DNA of 64,000 bases from Lysinibacillus fusiformis (GTDB lineage Bacteria; Bacillota; Bacilli; Bacillales_A; Planococcaceae): contig NZ_PDFK01000003.1 in assembly GCF_002845985.1 (NCBI RefSeq), forward strand, positions 1 through 64,000. The letters run 5' to 3'. The translations under genes were made by a program, and so were the position numbers. Under the pieces are notes generated by a model. It was given only the letters and a program-made list of their open reading frames with translations, had not been told where the DNA came from and did not search any database. This document shows positions 9,400 through 17,339 of the stretch, one piece after another (the first letter of the stretch is position 1; the number at the start of each line of letters is the position of its first letter).

Positions 9400-9428
9400 T
9401 TTGGGTATGGGCTTAACCTATACCCAAA
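9400..9428. terminator. Bidirectional terminator
   Basis: Arms TTTGGGTAT and ATACCCAAA, 9 bp, lie between the converging VOC and TetR genes. The following T run is imperfect. Confidence 0.6.
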
Positions 9429-9434
9429 TCTTCT

Positions 9435-10046
9435 TTACTTTTCAAAGGGATTGTCAATATAAGGCCCTTTAATGGTAATACGCATGAGCTGGGTCGCCAT
9501 AAATTTTGGTGTATACGGCATATCATGTTCCAACCACCAAACAATCACTTCAAGAAAGGCAGCGGCATAAAACCGTACAGCCATCTCACGGGGCACTGTT
9601 AGCTTTTGATCGTTAGGCTCCATAATTTGAATGCCACTTGAGACGAAATTGATAATAATGTTTTTCAAACCATCAGAGAAATAAGGGATATTCTTTTCCG
9701 TGAGATAAACCTTATAAAGCTTACTATTCAGCGCTATTTGTTCAAATAAATGCATAAATGTCTCGTGAGGCTGGTCATAATTTGGTAATAAATCAAAATC
9801 CTTTTTCTCCTCAAAGTTTGGACGAATACTACTGACAAGCTCATGCAAAGTTTCTTCTGAGCTTTGATAGAGGAGGTCCAGCTTATCACGGTAATGTAAA
9901 TAAAAAGTGGCACGATTTAATGTGGCTCGTTGTGTAATATCTTGAACTGTAATCTTCTCATAGCCTTGTTCATCAATTAATTCCACCAGTGCATCTCTTA
10001 ATAATTGGCGTGTTCGGATGACGCGGGGGTCCATTTTTTTCGACAT
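9435..10046 (-). CDS. TetR/AcrR-family transcription repressor
   Basis: This 203-residue protein has a classic TetR helix-turn-helix: RQLLRDALVELIDEQGYEKI, then TVQDITQRATLNRATFYLHY at about residues 33-52. The C-terminal half is the helical ligand-binding and dimer domain (ends MATQLMRITIKGPYI). The start ATG has AAGGAG seven bases upstream. It is divergent from an SDR dehydrogenase gene, and the gap holds a perfect 13-bp palindrome directly after the SDR promoter. The simplest model is that it represses the SDR gene until a small, perhaps aromatic or alcohol, ligand binds. Confidence 0.9.
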   Translation of the reverse strand: MSKKMDPRVIRTRQLLRDALVELIDEQGYEKITVQDITQRATLNRATFYLHYRDKLDLLYQSSEETLHELVSSIRPNFEEKKDFDLLPNYDQPHETFMHLFEQIALNSKLYKVYLTEKNIPYFSDGLKNIIINFVSSGIQIMEPNDQKLTVPREMAVRFYAAAFLEVIVWWLEHDMPYTPKFMATQLMRITIKGPYIDNPFEK

Positions 10047-10133
10047 TTTTATGCTCCTTGTATCAAATTTTCTATTTAAACAACAGATTTATTGTGAATG
10101 TTGTGTAAGCATCATAACAGGTTTTTGTGTTGT

Positions 10134-10182
10134 TTGCCCTTTTTAAATAGCGAGTTATAATTATATTAACGACACGGTGTCG
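10134..10182 (+). promoter_or_regulatory. SDR promoter with a TetR-type operator
   Basis: TTGCCC (10134-10139), a 16-bp spacer and TATAAT (10156-10161) make a good sigma-A promoter. A perfect odd palindrome, CGACACGGTGTCG (10170-10182), lies at about the transcription start, where a bound repressor would block it. The divergent TetR gene is the obvious candidate repressor. Confidence 0.7.
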
Positions 10183-10249
10183 ATAATACAACTGGTTGTT
10201 AACGTGTTCACGAATTGTTCATTTATATAGAAGGAAGGAAGTTTTTATT

Positions 10250-11002
10250 ATGGGTCGTTTAAATGGAAAAGTAGCAATTATTACAGGAGCAGCGATGGGG
10301 ATGGGTGCATCCGAAGCAAAATTATTCGCACAAGAAGGCGCAAAGGTAATTGCAACAGATGTGCAAATCGAGCCATTGCATAACTTAGTTAAAGAAATTA
10401 AAGAAAATGGTGGAGAGATTATGGGGCTTTCACATAATGTCACTTCAGAAGACGAGTGGAAAGCAGTAATTGCGGAGGCTGTAAAGGCTTACGGCAAAGT
10501 CGATATTCTTGTCAACAATGCAGGCGTTTCATCACCAAAAACGATGGCTGACATGGAAATGGCTGAATGGAATAAAATTATGGATATCAACCTGAATGGC
10601 TGTGTTATTGGTATGAAATACGTGATTCCTGAAATGCAAAAAGCGGGCGGCGGTTCAATCATTAATATTTCTTCCATTGGCGGAATCGTTGGGATGGCTG
10701 GTACAAGCCCCTATACAGCAGCAAAAGGTGCACTGCGTGTACTTTCTAAATCGGCTGCTATCGAATACGGCAAAGATAAAATTCGCGTGAATTCTGTGCA
10801 CCCAGGCATTATCGTCACACCGATGACAGCACCGACAATGGTAGAGGGAGGCGCACTACCATTCTATCAAACTTACACACAACTACCATATTTCGGTGAA
10901 CCGGAAGATGTAGCCTATGGTGTAGTCTTCCTAGCATCTGACGAATCTCGTTTCATGACAGGCGCAGAGCTAGTGATCGATGGTGGCTGGACAGCCATGT
11001 AA
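10250..11002 (+). CDS. Short-chain dehydrogenase/reductase (classical SDR)
   Basis: The 250-residue enzyme has the NAD(P)-binding TGAAMGMG motif (residues 12-19), the NNAG motif (89-92), catalytic Ser141/142, Tyr155 and Lys159 (YTAAK), and the C-terminal GAELVIDGGW. Asp37 after the second strand (VIATDVQ) suggests NAD(H) over NADP(H). Such enzymes oxidise a hydroxyl or reduce a carbonyl group; the substrate cannot be read from sequence. I chose ATG 10250 with AAGGAAGGAAG upstream; the longer frame from 10196 adds 18 residues before the conserved start and begins close to the predicted transcript start. A terminator follows. Confidence 0.9.
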   Translation: MGRLNGKVAIITGAAMGMGASEAKLFAQEGAKVIATDVQIEPLHNLVKEIKENGGEIMGLSHNVTSEDEWKAVIAEAVKAYGKVDILVNNAGVSSPKTMADMEMAEWNKIMDINLNGCVIGMKYVIPEMQKAGGGSIINISSIGGIVGMAGTSPYTAAKGALRVLSKSAAIEYGKDKIRVNSVHPGIIVTPMTAPTMVEGGALPFYQTYTQLPYFGEPEDVAYGVVFLASDESRFMTGAELVIDGGWTAM

Positions 11003-11017
11003 TCCAATAGCACAAGT

Positions 11018-11056
11018 AAAACTAGGCATCACATAACGTGAGCCTAGTTTTTTTAT
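11018..11056 (+). terminator. Intrinsic terminator after the SDR gene
   Basis: Arms AAAACTAGGC (11018-11027) and GCCTAGTTTT (11042-11051) pair perfectly and run into TTTTT. Confidence 0.8.
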
Positions 11057-11129
11057 GTAGAAGAAGGCGGCTGCTCATGAAAGATTGTTGCATCCAAGCA
11101 ATTGAGCGAGAACTTCAATGATTAATAGA

Positions 11130-11759
11130 ATACTCGCGGAGGGAAGAGGGATACTCGCGGAGGGAAGAGGGATACTCGCGGAGGGAAGAGGGATACTCGC
11201 GGAGGGAAGAGGGATACTCGCGGAAGGAAGAGGAATACTCGCGGAAGGAAGAGGAATACTCGCGGAAGGAAGAGGAATACTCGCGGAAGGAAGAGGAATA
11301 CTCGCGGAAGGAAGAGGAATACTCGCGGAAGGAAGAGGAATACTCGCGGAAGGAAGAGGAATACTCGCGGAAGGAAGAGGAATACTCGCGGAAGGAAGAG
11401 GAATACTCGCGGAAGGAAGAGGAATACTCGCGGAAGGAAGAGGAATACTCGCGGAAGGAAGAGGAATACTCGCGGAAGGAAGAGGAATACTCGCGGAAGG
11501 AAGAGGAATACTCGCGGAAGGAAGAGGAATACTCGCGGAAGGAAGAGGAATACTCGCGGAAGGAGGAGGAATACTCGCGGAAGGAGGAGGAATACTCGCG
11601 GAAGGAAGAGGGATACTCGCGGAAGGAAGAGGGATACTCGCGGAAGGAAGAGGAATACTCGCGGAAGGAGGAGGAATACTCGCGGAAGGAAGAGGGATAC
11701 TCGCGGAGGGAAGAGGAATACTCGCGGAAGGCCGAGGAATACTCGTGGAAGGGCAGGAA
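11130..11759. repeat. 21-bp minisatellite, 29 near-perfect copies plus one worn copy
   Basis: The unit, ATACTCGCGGAAGGAAGAGG plus A or G, repeats without a break from 11130 to 11738 (29 x 21 bp) and then decays. The first four copies carry GAGGGAAGAGGG in place of GAAGGAAGAGGA, and a few later copies carry GGAGGA. So the edge copies differ and the centre is homogeneous, which fits growth by slippage or unequal exchange. Because 21 is a multiple of three and the unit has no stop in several frames, long frames stay open on both strands (repeat ILAEGRG on plus; SASIPLP and FREYSSS on minus). None has a good ribosome site, so I do not call a gene. Confidence 0.9.
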
Positions 11760-11840
11760 ACTCTGTGAATGAGCGATAACTCCTCCTCCGAAATCAAGCG
11801 TTAGAACTCTGCTCAAGTCGTCTTTTTTACATATAAAATA

Positions 11841-11865
11841 GCACAAACATAGTGGCTGTTTGTGC
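11841..11865. terminator. Hairpin between the minisatellite and the aspartokinase gene
   Basis: Arms GCACAAACA (11841-11849) and TGTTTGTGC (11857-11865) pair perfectly around a 7-base loop. A weak T-rich run follows on the minus strand. It would insulate the repeat from its neighbour. Confidence 0.45.
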
Positions 11866-11967
11866 ATATCATAGTTGGAGTAAGCGTTTTCTTCATTATA
11901 TAGAAGAAAGTCAAAATGGAAAATTTCACGAATATGTGAATGTCACGAAAAAAAATTCATAAAAACC

Positions 11968-11996
11968 TTAACTATTTCATGCGAAATCCGTATAAT
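11968..11996 (+). promoter_or_regulatory. Candidate promoter of the aspartokinase gene
   Basis: TTAACT, a 17-bp spacer and a perfect TATAAT (11991-11996) lie 155 bp before the start codon. The long leader shows no lysine-riboswitch pattern that I can recognise, and it contains a GGAGG (12112-12116) unrelated to the main start. Confidence 0.5.
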
Positions 11997-12150
11997 AAAT
12001 CAAACAGTACGAAAATTGTCCATATTTCTCGATAAATTGCGTGAATTTTTTAAATTGTATTGACGTAGGAAACGATAATTTGTACACTGTGTACATTCAA
12101 TTGTTTTTTGGAGGAATACAATTAATTTGAAAAGTTAGGATTTGATAGAT

Positions 12151-13512
12151 ATGATCGTGTGTAAATTTGGTGGAACATCTGTAGCAAGTGCAGAACAAAT
12201 TCAAAAAGTGGCAAACATTGTGAAATCTAATCCGGCACGTAAGATTGTTGCCGTTTCAGCACCAGGGAAACGTTCTGATGACGATATAAAAGTAACAGAC
12301 CTATTAATACAATTAGCAAATGCAGCGTTACAACATGAGAATACGGAAGAAAAATTGCAAACTGTTGTGAATCGTTTTCGAGCGATTGCAGATGGTTTGG
12401 GATTAGACCATGCCATTTGTGACGTAATTGCGGAAGATTTACGTGAACGTGTACAAGGTGACAAAACGAACGTGGAATTATTCATCGATAGTATTAAAGC
12501 AGCAGGTGAAGATAATAATGCCAAGCTGATAGCAGCTTACTTTAATGCCATTGGTATGCCCGCACGCTACATTAGTCCAAAAGAAGGTTTAGTGGTCAAT
12601 GATTTGCCTGAACGCACATTTGCTTTACCCGAAGCGTATGCTAATTTAGCCCCTTTAAAAGATACAAAAGAAATTATTGTGTTCCCAGGGTTCTTCGGTT
12701 ACACTAAAGCGGGCGTATTGCGAACATTTGACCGCGGTGGCTCTGATATTACAGGTTCCATTTTAGCAGCAGCCGTTGAAGCGGAGCTGTACGAAAACTT
12801 TACGGATGTGGATTGTGTGTTCTCTGCGAATCCGAAAGTTGTCAATGATCCAGTGGAAATTAAAGAAATTACGTATCGCGAAATGCGCGAATTATCATAT
12901 GCAGGCTTTTCAGTGTTCCATGATGAAGCGTTAATGCCTGTCTACAAGATTGGGGTGCCCGTTAACATAAAAAATACAAATAATCCATTAGCCCCAGGTA
13001 CTCGTATCGTACCAAGCCGTCCTGCAACAGGTCGTCCCGTTACAGGAATCTCGGCAGACAGTGGCTTTTCAACTTTATATGTTTCTAAATATTTGATGAA
13101 TCGTGAAGTAGGCTTTGGACGAAAGCTGCTCCAAATTTTAGAAGATGAGAATATTTCTTATGAACACACACCGTCTGGCTTAGACGATATTTCTGTCATC
13201 ATGCGTTCAAATCAACTAACTCCAGAAAATGAAGCACGTATTATTAGTCGTGTGAAAGAAGAGCTACATGCTGAGTATGTAGAAATGCGTCACGGTTTTT
13301 CGATGATCGTGATTGTTGGCGAAGGGATGCGTCATAATACAGGTTTAGCTGCCCGTGCTGCCACAGCGATTTCAGAAACTGGCGCAAATATTGAAATGAT
13401 CAATCAAGGTTCTTCTGAAGTCAGCCTCGTATTTGGGGTCCTTCAGGAATATGAAAACCGTATTTTACAAGCATTATATGAAGAGTTTTTTGCTCATGCG
13501 AAAGCAAAATGA
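12151..13512 (+). CDS. yclM: Aspartate kinase, YclM/ThrD (AK III) type
   Basis: It phosphorylates aspartate, the first step to lysine, threonine, methionine and diaminopimelate. The 453-residue length is that of Bacillus YclM, not of the DapG or LysC types. Motifs: KFGGTSVAS at the N-terminus, FDRGGSDITGS in the substrate and ATP site, and two C-terminal ACT-type regulatory units (STLYVSKYLM; MIVIVGEGM...TGLAARAATAI, ending with NIEMINQGSSEVSLVFGV). The family is inhibited by lysine plus threonine. ATG 12151 is chosen because TTG 12142 overlaps the AGGA site; the site-to-ATG gap of 10 is a little long. It is a single gene with a strong terminator. Confidence 0.92.
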   Translation: MIVCKFGGTSVASAEQIQKVANIVKSNPARKIVAVSAPGKRSDDDIKVTDLLIQLANAALQHENTEEKLQTVVNRFRAIADGLGLDHAICDVIAEDLRERVQGDKTNVELFIDSIKAAGEDNNAKLIAAYFNAIGMPARYISPKEGLVVNDLPERTFALPEAYANLAPLKDTKEIIVFPGFFGYTKAGVLRTFDRGGSDITGSILAAAVEAELYENFTDVDCVFSANPKVVNDPVEIKEITYREMRELSYAGFSVFHDEALMPVYKIGVPVNIKNTNNPLAPGTRIVPSRPATGRPVTGISADSGFSTLYVSKYLMNREVGFGRKLLQILEDENISYEHTPSGLDDISVIMRSNQLTPENEARIISRVKEELHAEYVEMRHGFSMIVIVGEGMRHNTGLAARAATAISETGANIEMINQGSSEVSLVFGVLQEYENRILQALYEEFFAHAKAK

Positions 13513-13521
13513 CACAATCAT

Positions 13522-13562
13522 CACTAATCCAAGTGTTTCTTGCTTGGATTAGTGTTTTCTTT
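13522..13562 (+). terminator. Terminator of the aspartokinase gene
   Basis: A perfect 12-bp stem (CACTAATCCAAG with CTTGGATTAGTG) with a 9-base loop is followed by a T-rich run. Confidence 0.85.
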
Positions 13563-13614
13563 TTGCTTAGAATACGGTAAAATCGAGGGCGTACATAAGT
13601 TGGGAGGGTTTTTC

Positions 13615-13800
13615 GTGAAGAATTTAACAATTGGGATGCTTTTCTCCATCCTTGGGATACTTTTTGTTTGTTTAACGATTATGGATATTTTACCGTCATC
13701 GACCAAAACAATGAAAATTGTTTACATTGGCATTGGCTGGGTCTTTATTATTATAGGCTCTGTGATCCGCTTTAAAAATCTCAAACAAAAGCAACAATAA
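13615..13800 (+). CDS. Small two-helix membrane protein, unknown function
   Basis: This 61-residue protein starts at GTG 13615 with GGGAGG seven bases upstream; the longer frame from 13540 would begin inside the terminator hairpin. It has two membrane segments (about residues 5-24 and 37-53) and a basic tail, RFKNLKQKQQ. No family was recognised. It sits between the aspartokinase terminator and the cobamide leader, so it is probably transcribed alone. Confidence 0.6.
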   Translation: MKNLTIGMLFSILGILFVCLTIMDILPSSTKTMKIVYIGIGWVFIIIGSVIRFKNLKQKQQ

Positions 13801-13818
13801 CGCCTTGAAATTGGAATT

Positions 13819-13846
13819 GTGACAATAGCCAAAGTTATGATACAAT
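13819..13846 (+). promoter_or_regulatory. Candidate promoter of the cobamide operon
   Basis: GTGACA (13819-13824), a 16-bp spacer and TACAAT (13841-13846) lie upstream of cbiZ. A transcript from here would have a leader of about 150 bases that holds the hairpin at 13936. Confidence 0.5.
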
Positions 13847-13935
13847 TTCAAAGAAAATAAATAATTTGAGTATTATGAAGTTGTTATTCTGTACATACGT
13901 TCAGAAGGTTCAAATTTGAATAAAGAATCGACAGT

Positions 13936-13967
13936 ACAAATTCTTCTTTGTAAGAATTTGTTTTTTT
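13936..13967 (+). terminator. Leader terminator (possible attenuator) before cbiZ
   Basis: Arms ACAAATTCTT (13936-13945) and AAGAATTTGT (13952-13961) pair perfectly and run into TTTTTTT. This lies between the predicted promoter and cbiZ. An upstream palindrome, TTCAAATTTGAA (13909-13920), could pair with the 5' arm and open the hairpin. It could instead simply end the transcript of the small gene at 13615. I do not see the conserved cobalamin-riboswitch boxes. Confidence 0.6.
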
Positions 13968-14003
13968 ATGTTCCGTAACTATCTCGTGCGAGGAGGCGAT
14001 GAA

Positions 14004-14684
14004 ATGCCTATACTGACGAAAGACCATATTCAACTATTTGATCATTATGTTGCTCTTCAAACAGCTTCACCTATGAAGGTCGTATCCTCTGCCATGCATA
14101 ATCCAGGCTTTGGACATTATACGCATCTCATGAATCGAACAGTACCCATTACTTATGATGAACGGCAACCCCATCAGGAATTACAGCAATTTTTGCAGGC
14201 ACAGCGCTTTCCGCTCCACAACACTGTAGCCATGATGACGGCCGTTCAGGCCCAATTTGCGACCATTTGCGACTTTACATTTGAAGGCATCCAACTTGTC
14301 ATTATGATTACTGCGGGGCTAGGTAATGCGGTCGATATTACACGTGCTTTTCATCGGGAGGAGCAGTACCATGCAGGGACGATTAATACATGGGTGCTCA
14401 TCAACGGAAAGCTATCGGATGAAGCACTATTTCAGGCAATGATTTCAACAACAGAAGCCAAGGTGAAGGCGTTAGTGGATGAAGCTATTACAGACCCAAC
14501 AACAGGTACGCAAGCTACAGGTACTTCTACCGATAGCTTGCTGATTGCCTCCACAGAAGAGGGGGACTACCATCAGTATGCAGGCCCCATTACGATGCTC
14601 GGCAAGGTCATTGGCTATGGCGTCTATGAAACGATGCGTGAGGCTGTAAGGAAATACAAAAAAGATAAAGAGGAGAGAGCTTGA
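14004..14684 (+). CDS. cbiZ: Adenosylcobinamide amidohydrolase
   Basis: CbiZ cuts the aminopropanol tail from adenosylcobinamide to give adenosylcobyric acid, so that cobinamides or foreign cobamides can be rebuilt. The 226-residue protein shows the family features: VVSSAMHNPGFGHYTHLMN near the N-terminus, NTVAMMTAVQ, the glycine-rich ITAGLGNAVDI, NTWVLINGKLSDEAL, and TGTSTDSLLIAS near the C-terminus. ATG 14004 is chosen with AGGAGG eight bases upstream; the frame from 13968 has none. It is the first gene of a ten-gene, tightly packed salvage operon, and its stop shares one base with the cbiB start. Confidence 0.85.
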   Translation: MPILTKDHIQLFDHYVALQTASPMKVVSSAMHNPGFGHYTHLMNRTVPITYDERQPHQELQQFLQAQRFPLHNTVAMMTAVQAQFATICDFTFEGIQLVIMITAGLGNAVDITRAFHREEQYHAGTINTWVLINGKLSDEALFQAMISTTEAKVKALVDEAITDPTTGTQATGTSTDSLLIASTEEGDYHQYAGPITMLGKVIGYGVYETMREAVRKYKKDKEERA

Positions 14685-15640
14685 TGATTGCTATCGTAAT
14701 TGCCTGTATCATAGGGCTCGTTTTCGATTTATTAGTAGGAGACCCTCCAAAGCTTTCCCATCCTGTACGCTGGATTGGACATTTGATTCAATCGCAAACA
14801 GCTCTATGGAATAAGGGCAAATGGCGAAAGCTGCGTGGGATGGTGATGGCACTTGCTGTTGTTGGGACGACCATGTTTATAGTGACATTGATTCTGCTCC
14901 TTAGTTATCAGGTAAGTATCATTTTTGGCATTCTAGTAGAAGGGCTTCTCATTGGGATTGGACTGGCACAGCGTAGCTTGAAGGAGGCGGCAATGGCTGT
15001 CTATGAGCCGCTTGTCAAAGGTGATTTTGCGGAAGCGCGTGTCAAGCTGTCGTGGATTGTTGGACGTGATACCGAGAAGCTGGATGAAGATGAAATTGTG
15101 CGTGGTGTGGTAGAAACGGTTTCTGAGAATACAAGCGATGGCGTGACAGCACCGCTCTTTTATGCCTTTTTATTTGGGGCAATAGGGTTATGGGGCTATA
15201 AGGCTGTCAATACATTAGATTCGATGGTCGGCTATAAAAATGAAAAATACAAAGACTTTGGCATGTTCTCTGCCAAGCTTGATGATGTGCTGAATTTTAT
15301 TCCAAGTCGTATTACAGGCTTGCTAATTGTGCTTGGCACAAAAAATGAAACAAATTATTCGCTTGGCAAGCGTTTAAAGCGATGGGCACAGGATGCGAAA
15401 AAGCATCCAAGTCCAAACAGTGGCTATTTAGAGGCAGCGACGGCTGTGCAGCTCGGTGTACAGCTCGGTGGAAAAAATACGTATAAGGGTGTTGTCTCTC
15501 ATCGAGCAATTATGGGAGAAAAATTAGTTCCTTTAACAAAGGAGCATATTGCTACATCTATTCTTCATATGCGTATTGCCACAGTTCTCTTTACGCTTGT
15601 CATGCTAGCAGTGGAGGTGTTCATTTATGCCATTACCTAA
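14684..15640 (+). CDS. cbiB: Adenosylcobinamide-phosphate synthase
   Basis: This membrane enzyme attaches (R)-1-amino-2-propanol phosphate to cobyric acid. The 318-residue protein has the N-terminal signature DLLVGDPPKLSHPVRWIGHL, then ETVSENTSDGVTAPLFYAFL and NTLDSMVGYKNEKYKDFGMF, all typical of CbiB, and several membrane segments. It rejoins the cobyric acid released by CbiZ with the product of the next gene, CobD. ATG 14684 overlaps the cbiZ stop by one base (TGATG), which suggests coupled translation. Its end overlaps cobD by 14 bp. Confidence 0.92.
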   Translation: MIAIVIACIIGLVFDLLVGDPPKLSHPVRWIGHLIQSQTALWNKGKWRKLRGMVMALAVVGTTMFIVTLILLLSYQVSIIFGILVEGLLIGIGLAQRSLKEAAMAVYEPLVKGDFAEARVKLSWIVGRDTEKLDEDEIVRGVVETVSENTSDGVTAPLFYAFLFGAIGLWGYKAVNTLDSMVGYKNEKYKDFGMFSAKLDDVLNFIPSRITGLLIVLGTKNETNYSLGKRLKRWAQDAKKHPSPNSGYLEAATAVQLGVQLGGKNTYKGVVSHRAIMGEKLVPLTKEHIATSILHMRIATVLFTLVMLAVEVFIYAIT

Positions 15641-16721
15641 TCACGGAGCAAATCCGCATAATGTGTATCAGCAATTAGGCTTAACTATGCCTGAAGTAGT
15701 GTATGATTTTAGTGAAAATGTGAATGCCGCGGGACCGCCATCCTTTGTGGAGGCACGGTGGCGTACATTTTATCCGCTAATTCAACGTTATCCAGATCCT
15801 GATGGAGAGCCCTTTTTAACAAAGGTTGCAGCTTTTCATCAAGTGGCAAAGGATACGATTCTATTAGGTAACGGGGCATCAGAGCTTTTTAGTGTGCTAG
15901 CAAGACGCTATGCGAAAAAGCGTGTCATCATTGTGCATCCGACTTTTTCTGAATATGAGCGAACATTGCGTGCAGTGGGTGCTGATATTGTGCCCGTTTT
16001 GGTGACAGACTTCATCGAGTACACATTACCTATGGAGCAGCTACAGCATGAAATGATGGAGGCAGACGCAGTTTATATTTGTACACCTAATAATCCGACG
16101 GGCGTCCTGCCGAAAAAAGAAGATTTACTTGCCTTAATAGAGCATGGAGCTGCCGTTAACTGTGAGCTTGTCATTGATGAAGCCTTTATGGATTGGGTAG
16201 ATGAGGCGTATTCGCTAATTCATAATAGTACACAACAACCGCATGTCATTGTCGTACGTTCGATGACTAAAATGTATGCGATTCCAGGTTTACGTCTAGG
16301 TTATTTAGTTGCACATGCTTCCATTGTGAGCACTTTAAAGGACATGCTGCCGCATTGGAATTTAAATGCCTTTGCGCTTGTTATTGGTGCGAGCTGTTTA
16401 GATGAACAGCATTATTGTCAGCAAGCCATTAGCTATGCGACAGCGCAAAGAGAATGGCTGCATCGTTATTTACAAGAAAATGGCTGTCAAGTAACCAATA
16501 GCGTTACCAATTATGTGTGCTTCTCACTACCAAAAACACAGCAGGCAGATACCTTTTTCACCTATTGTCTAGCACAAGGTATTGTTCTGCGTCATACGAA
16601 AAATTTTCAAGGTTTACAGGGTGAATGGTTCCGTATTGGAATAAAAGATATTGCGGCCATGACTTCTTTACATAATTGTCTGCAAGCTTGGTTTAGCGCA
16701 AATAAGGGGAGAGAAAAGTGA
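15627..16721 (+). CDS. cobD: Threonine-phosphate decarboxylase
   Basis: CobD makes (R)-1-amino-2-propanol phosphate from threonine phosphate, using pyridoxal phosphate. The 364-residue protein has a class I aminotransferase fold: VYDFSENVNAAGPP at the start, LGNGASELFSVLA, TPNNPTGVLPKKEDL, DEAFMDW, and the PLP lysine in RSMTKMYAIPGLRLGYL. Its context between cbiB and cobC tells it from the related histidinol-phosphate aminotransferase. It overlaps cbiB by 14 bp and the next gene by 4 bp. Threonine phosphate must come from a PduX-like kinase elsewhere. Confidence 0.88.
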   Translation: MPLPNHGANPHNVYQQLGLTMPEVVYDFSENVNAAGPPSFVEARWRTFYPLIQRYPDPDGEPFLTKVAAFHQVAKDTILLGNGASELFSVLARRYAKKRVIIVHPTFSEYERTLRAVGADIVPVLVTDFIEYTLPMEQLQHEMMEADAVYICTPNNPTGVLPKKEDLLALIEHGAAVNCELVIDEAFMDWVDEAYSLIHNSTQQPHVIVVRSMTKMYAIPGLRLGYLVAHASIVSTLKDMLPHWNLNAFALVIGASCLDEQHYCQQAISYATAQREWLHRYLQENGCQVTNSVTNYVCFSLPKTQQADTFFTYCLAQGIVLRHTKNFQGLQGEWFRIGIKDIAAMTSLHNCLQAWFSANKGREK

Positions 16722-17326
16722 CAACTTTTTATCTAGTAAGACATGGGGAAACACAATGGAATCAAGAGCAACGACTACAGGGGTGGCTGGATTCACCATT
16801 AACAGAAAACGGTAGAGCAGCGGCTGAACGGCTACACAAGCAACTGCAACAGATCCCATTTGCTGCTGCTTATTGTAGCTCAAGTGGTCGTGCGAGGGAG
16901 ACGATGGCTATTCTCACAGCTAATCGCCAGCTGCCTATTGTCTATGAAGATGATTTACGAGAAATCTATTTAGGGGAATGGCAAGGTCATACCATTGAGG
17001 AGATAATGGCGACGAATAAGCTGGATTATGAGCTATATACAAACTATCCAGCACAGTTTATTGCTACTCATACCGAAAGCTTCGGCGCTGTGACAGAAAG
17101 AGCGATGTTTACACTCAAAAAAATAGCAGCCCAATATCGGGATGAATCAATCCTCATTGTCTCTCATGCCGTCACCATTAAATGTATTATCAACGCCATT
17201 TTACAGCACAGCATTAGTGAGCTGTGGACAGCGCCATATATTCATGGGACGAGTGTAACAGTGATTGAACGACAAGCTCAACAATGGCTTGTCCAAGATA
17301 TCGGTAATTTGCATCATTTACAATAG
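16718..17326 (+). CDS. cobC: Alpha-ribazole-phosphate phosphatase, histidine phosphatase family
   Basis: The 202-residue protein has the catalytic LVRHGETQWN motif near the N-terminus and the second histidine in LIVSHAVTIKC. CobC removes the 5' phosphate from alpha-ribazole phosphate or from cobalamin phosphate. The GTG start at 16718 overlaps the cobD stop (GTGA). The operon holds a second member of this family at 18686. One of them may act on adenosylcobalamin 5'-phosphate and the other on alpha-ribazole phosphate; sequence does not decide which. Confidence 0.8.
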   Translation: MTTFYLVRHGETQWNQEQRLQGWLDSPLTENGRAAAERLHKQLQQIPFAAAYCSSSGRARETMAILTANRQLPIVYEDDLREIYLGEWQGHTIEEIMATNKLDYELYTNYPAQFIATHTESFGAVTERAMFTLKKIAAQYRDESILIVSHAVTIKCIINAILQHSISELWTAPYIHGTSVTVIERQAQQWLVQDIGNLHHLQ

Positions 17327-17339
17327 GAGGTGCCTGAAA

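Noticed and set aside
11075-11867. Repeat proteins on either strand over the 21-bp minisatellite (ILAEGRG, SASIPLP, FREYSSS repeats)
   Set aside because: Three frames stay open only because the unit is 21 bp and lacks stops. None has a ribosome site, and one starts inside a terminator hairpin.
11870-12150. Lysine riboswitch before the aspartokinase gene
   Set aside because: No L-box pattern or terminator pair is visible in the leader.
13841-14003. Cobalamin riboswitch upstream of cbiZ
   Set aside because: The leader is short, and I could not find the conserved cobalamin boxes. Only the terminator is supported.
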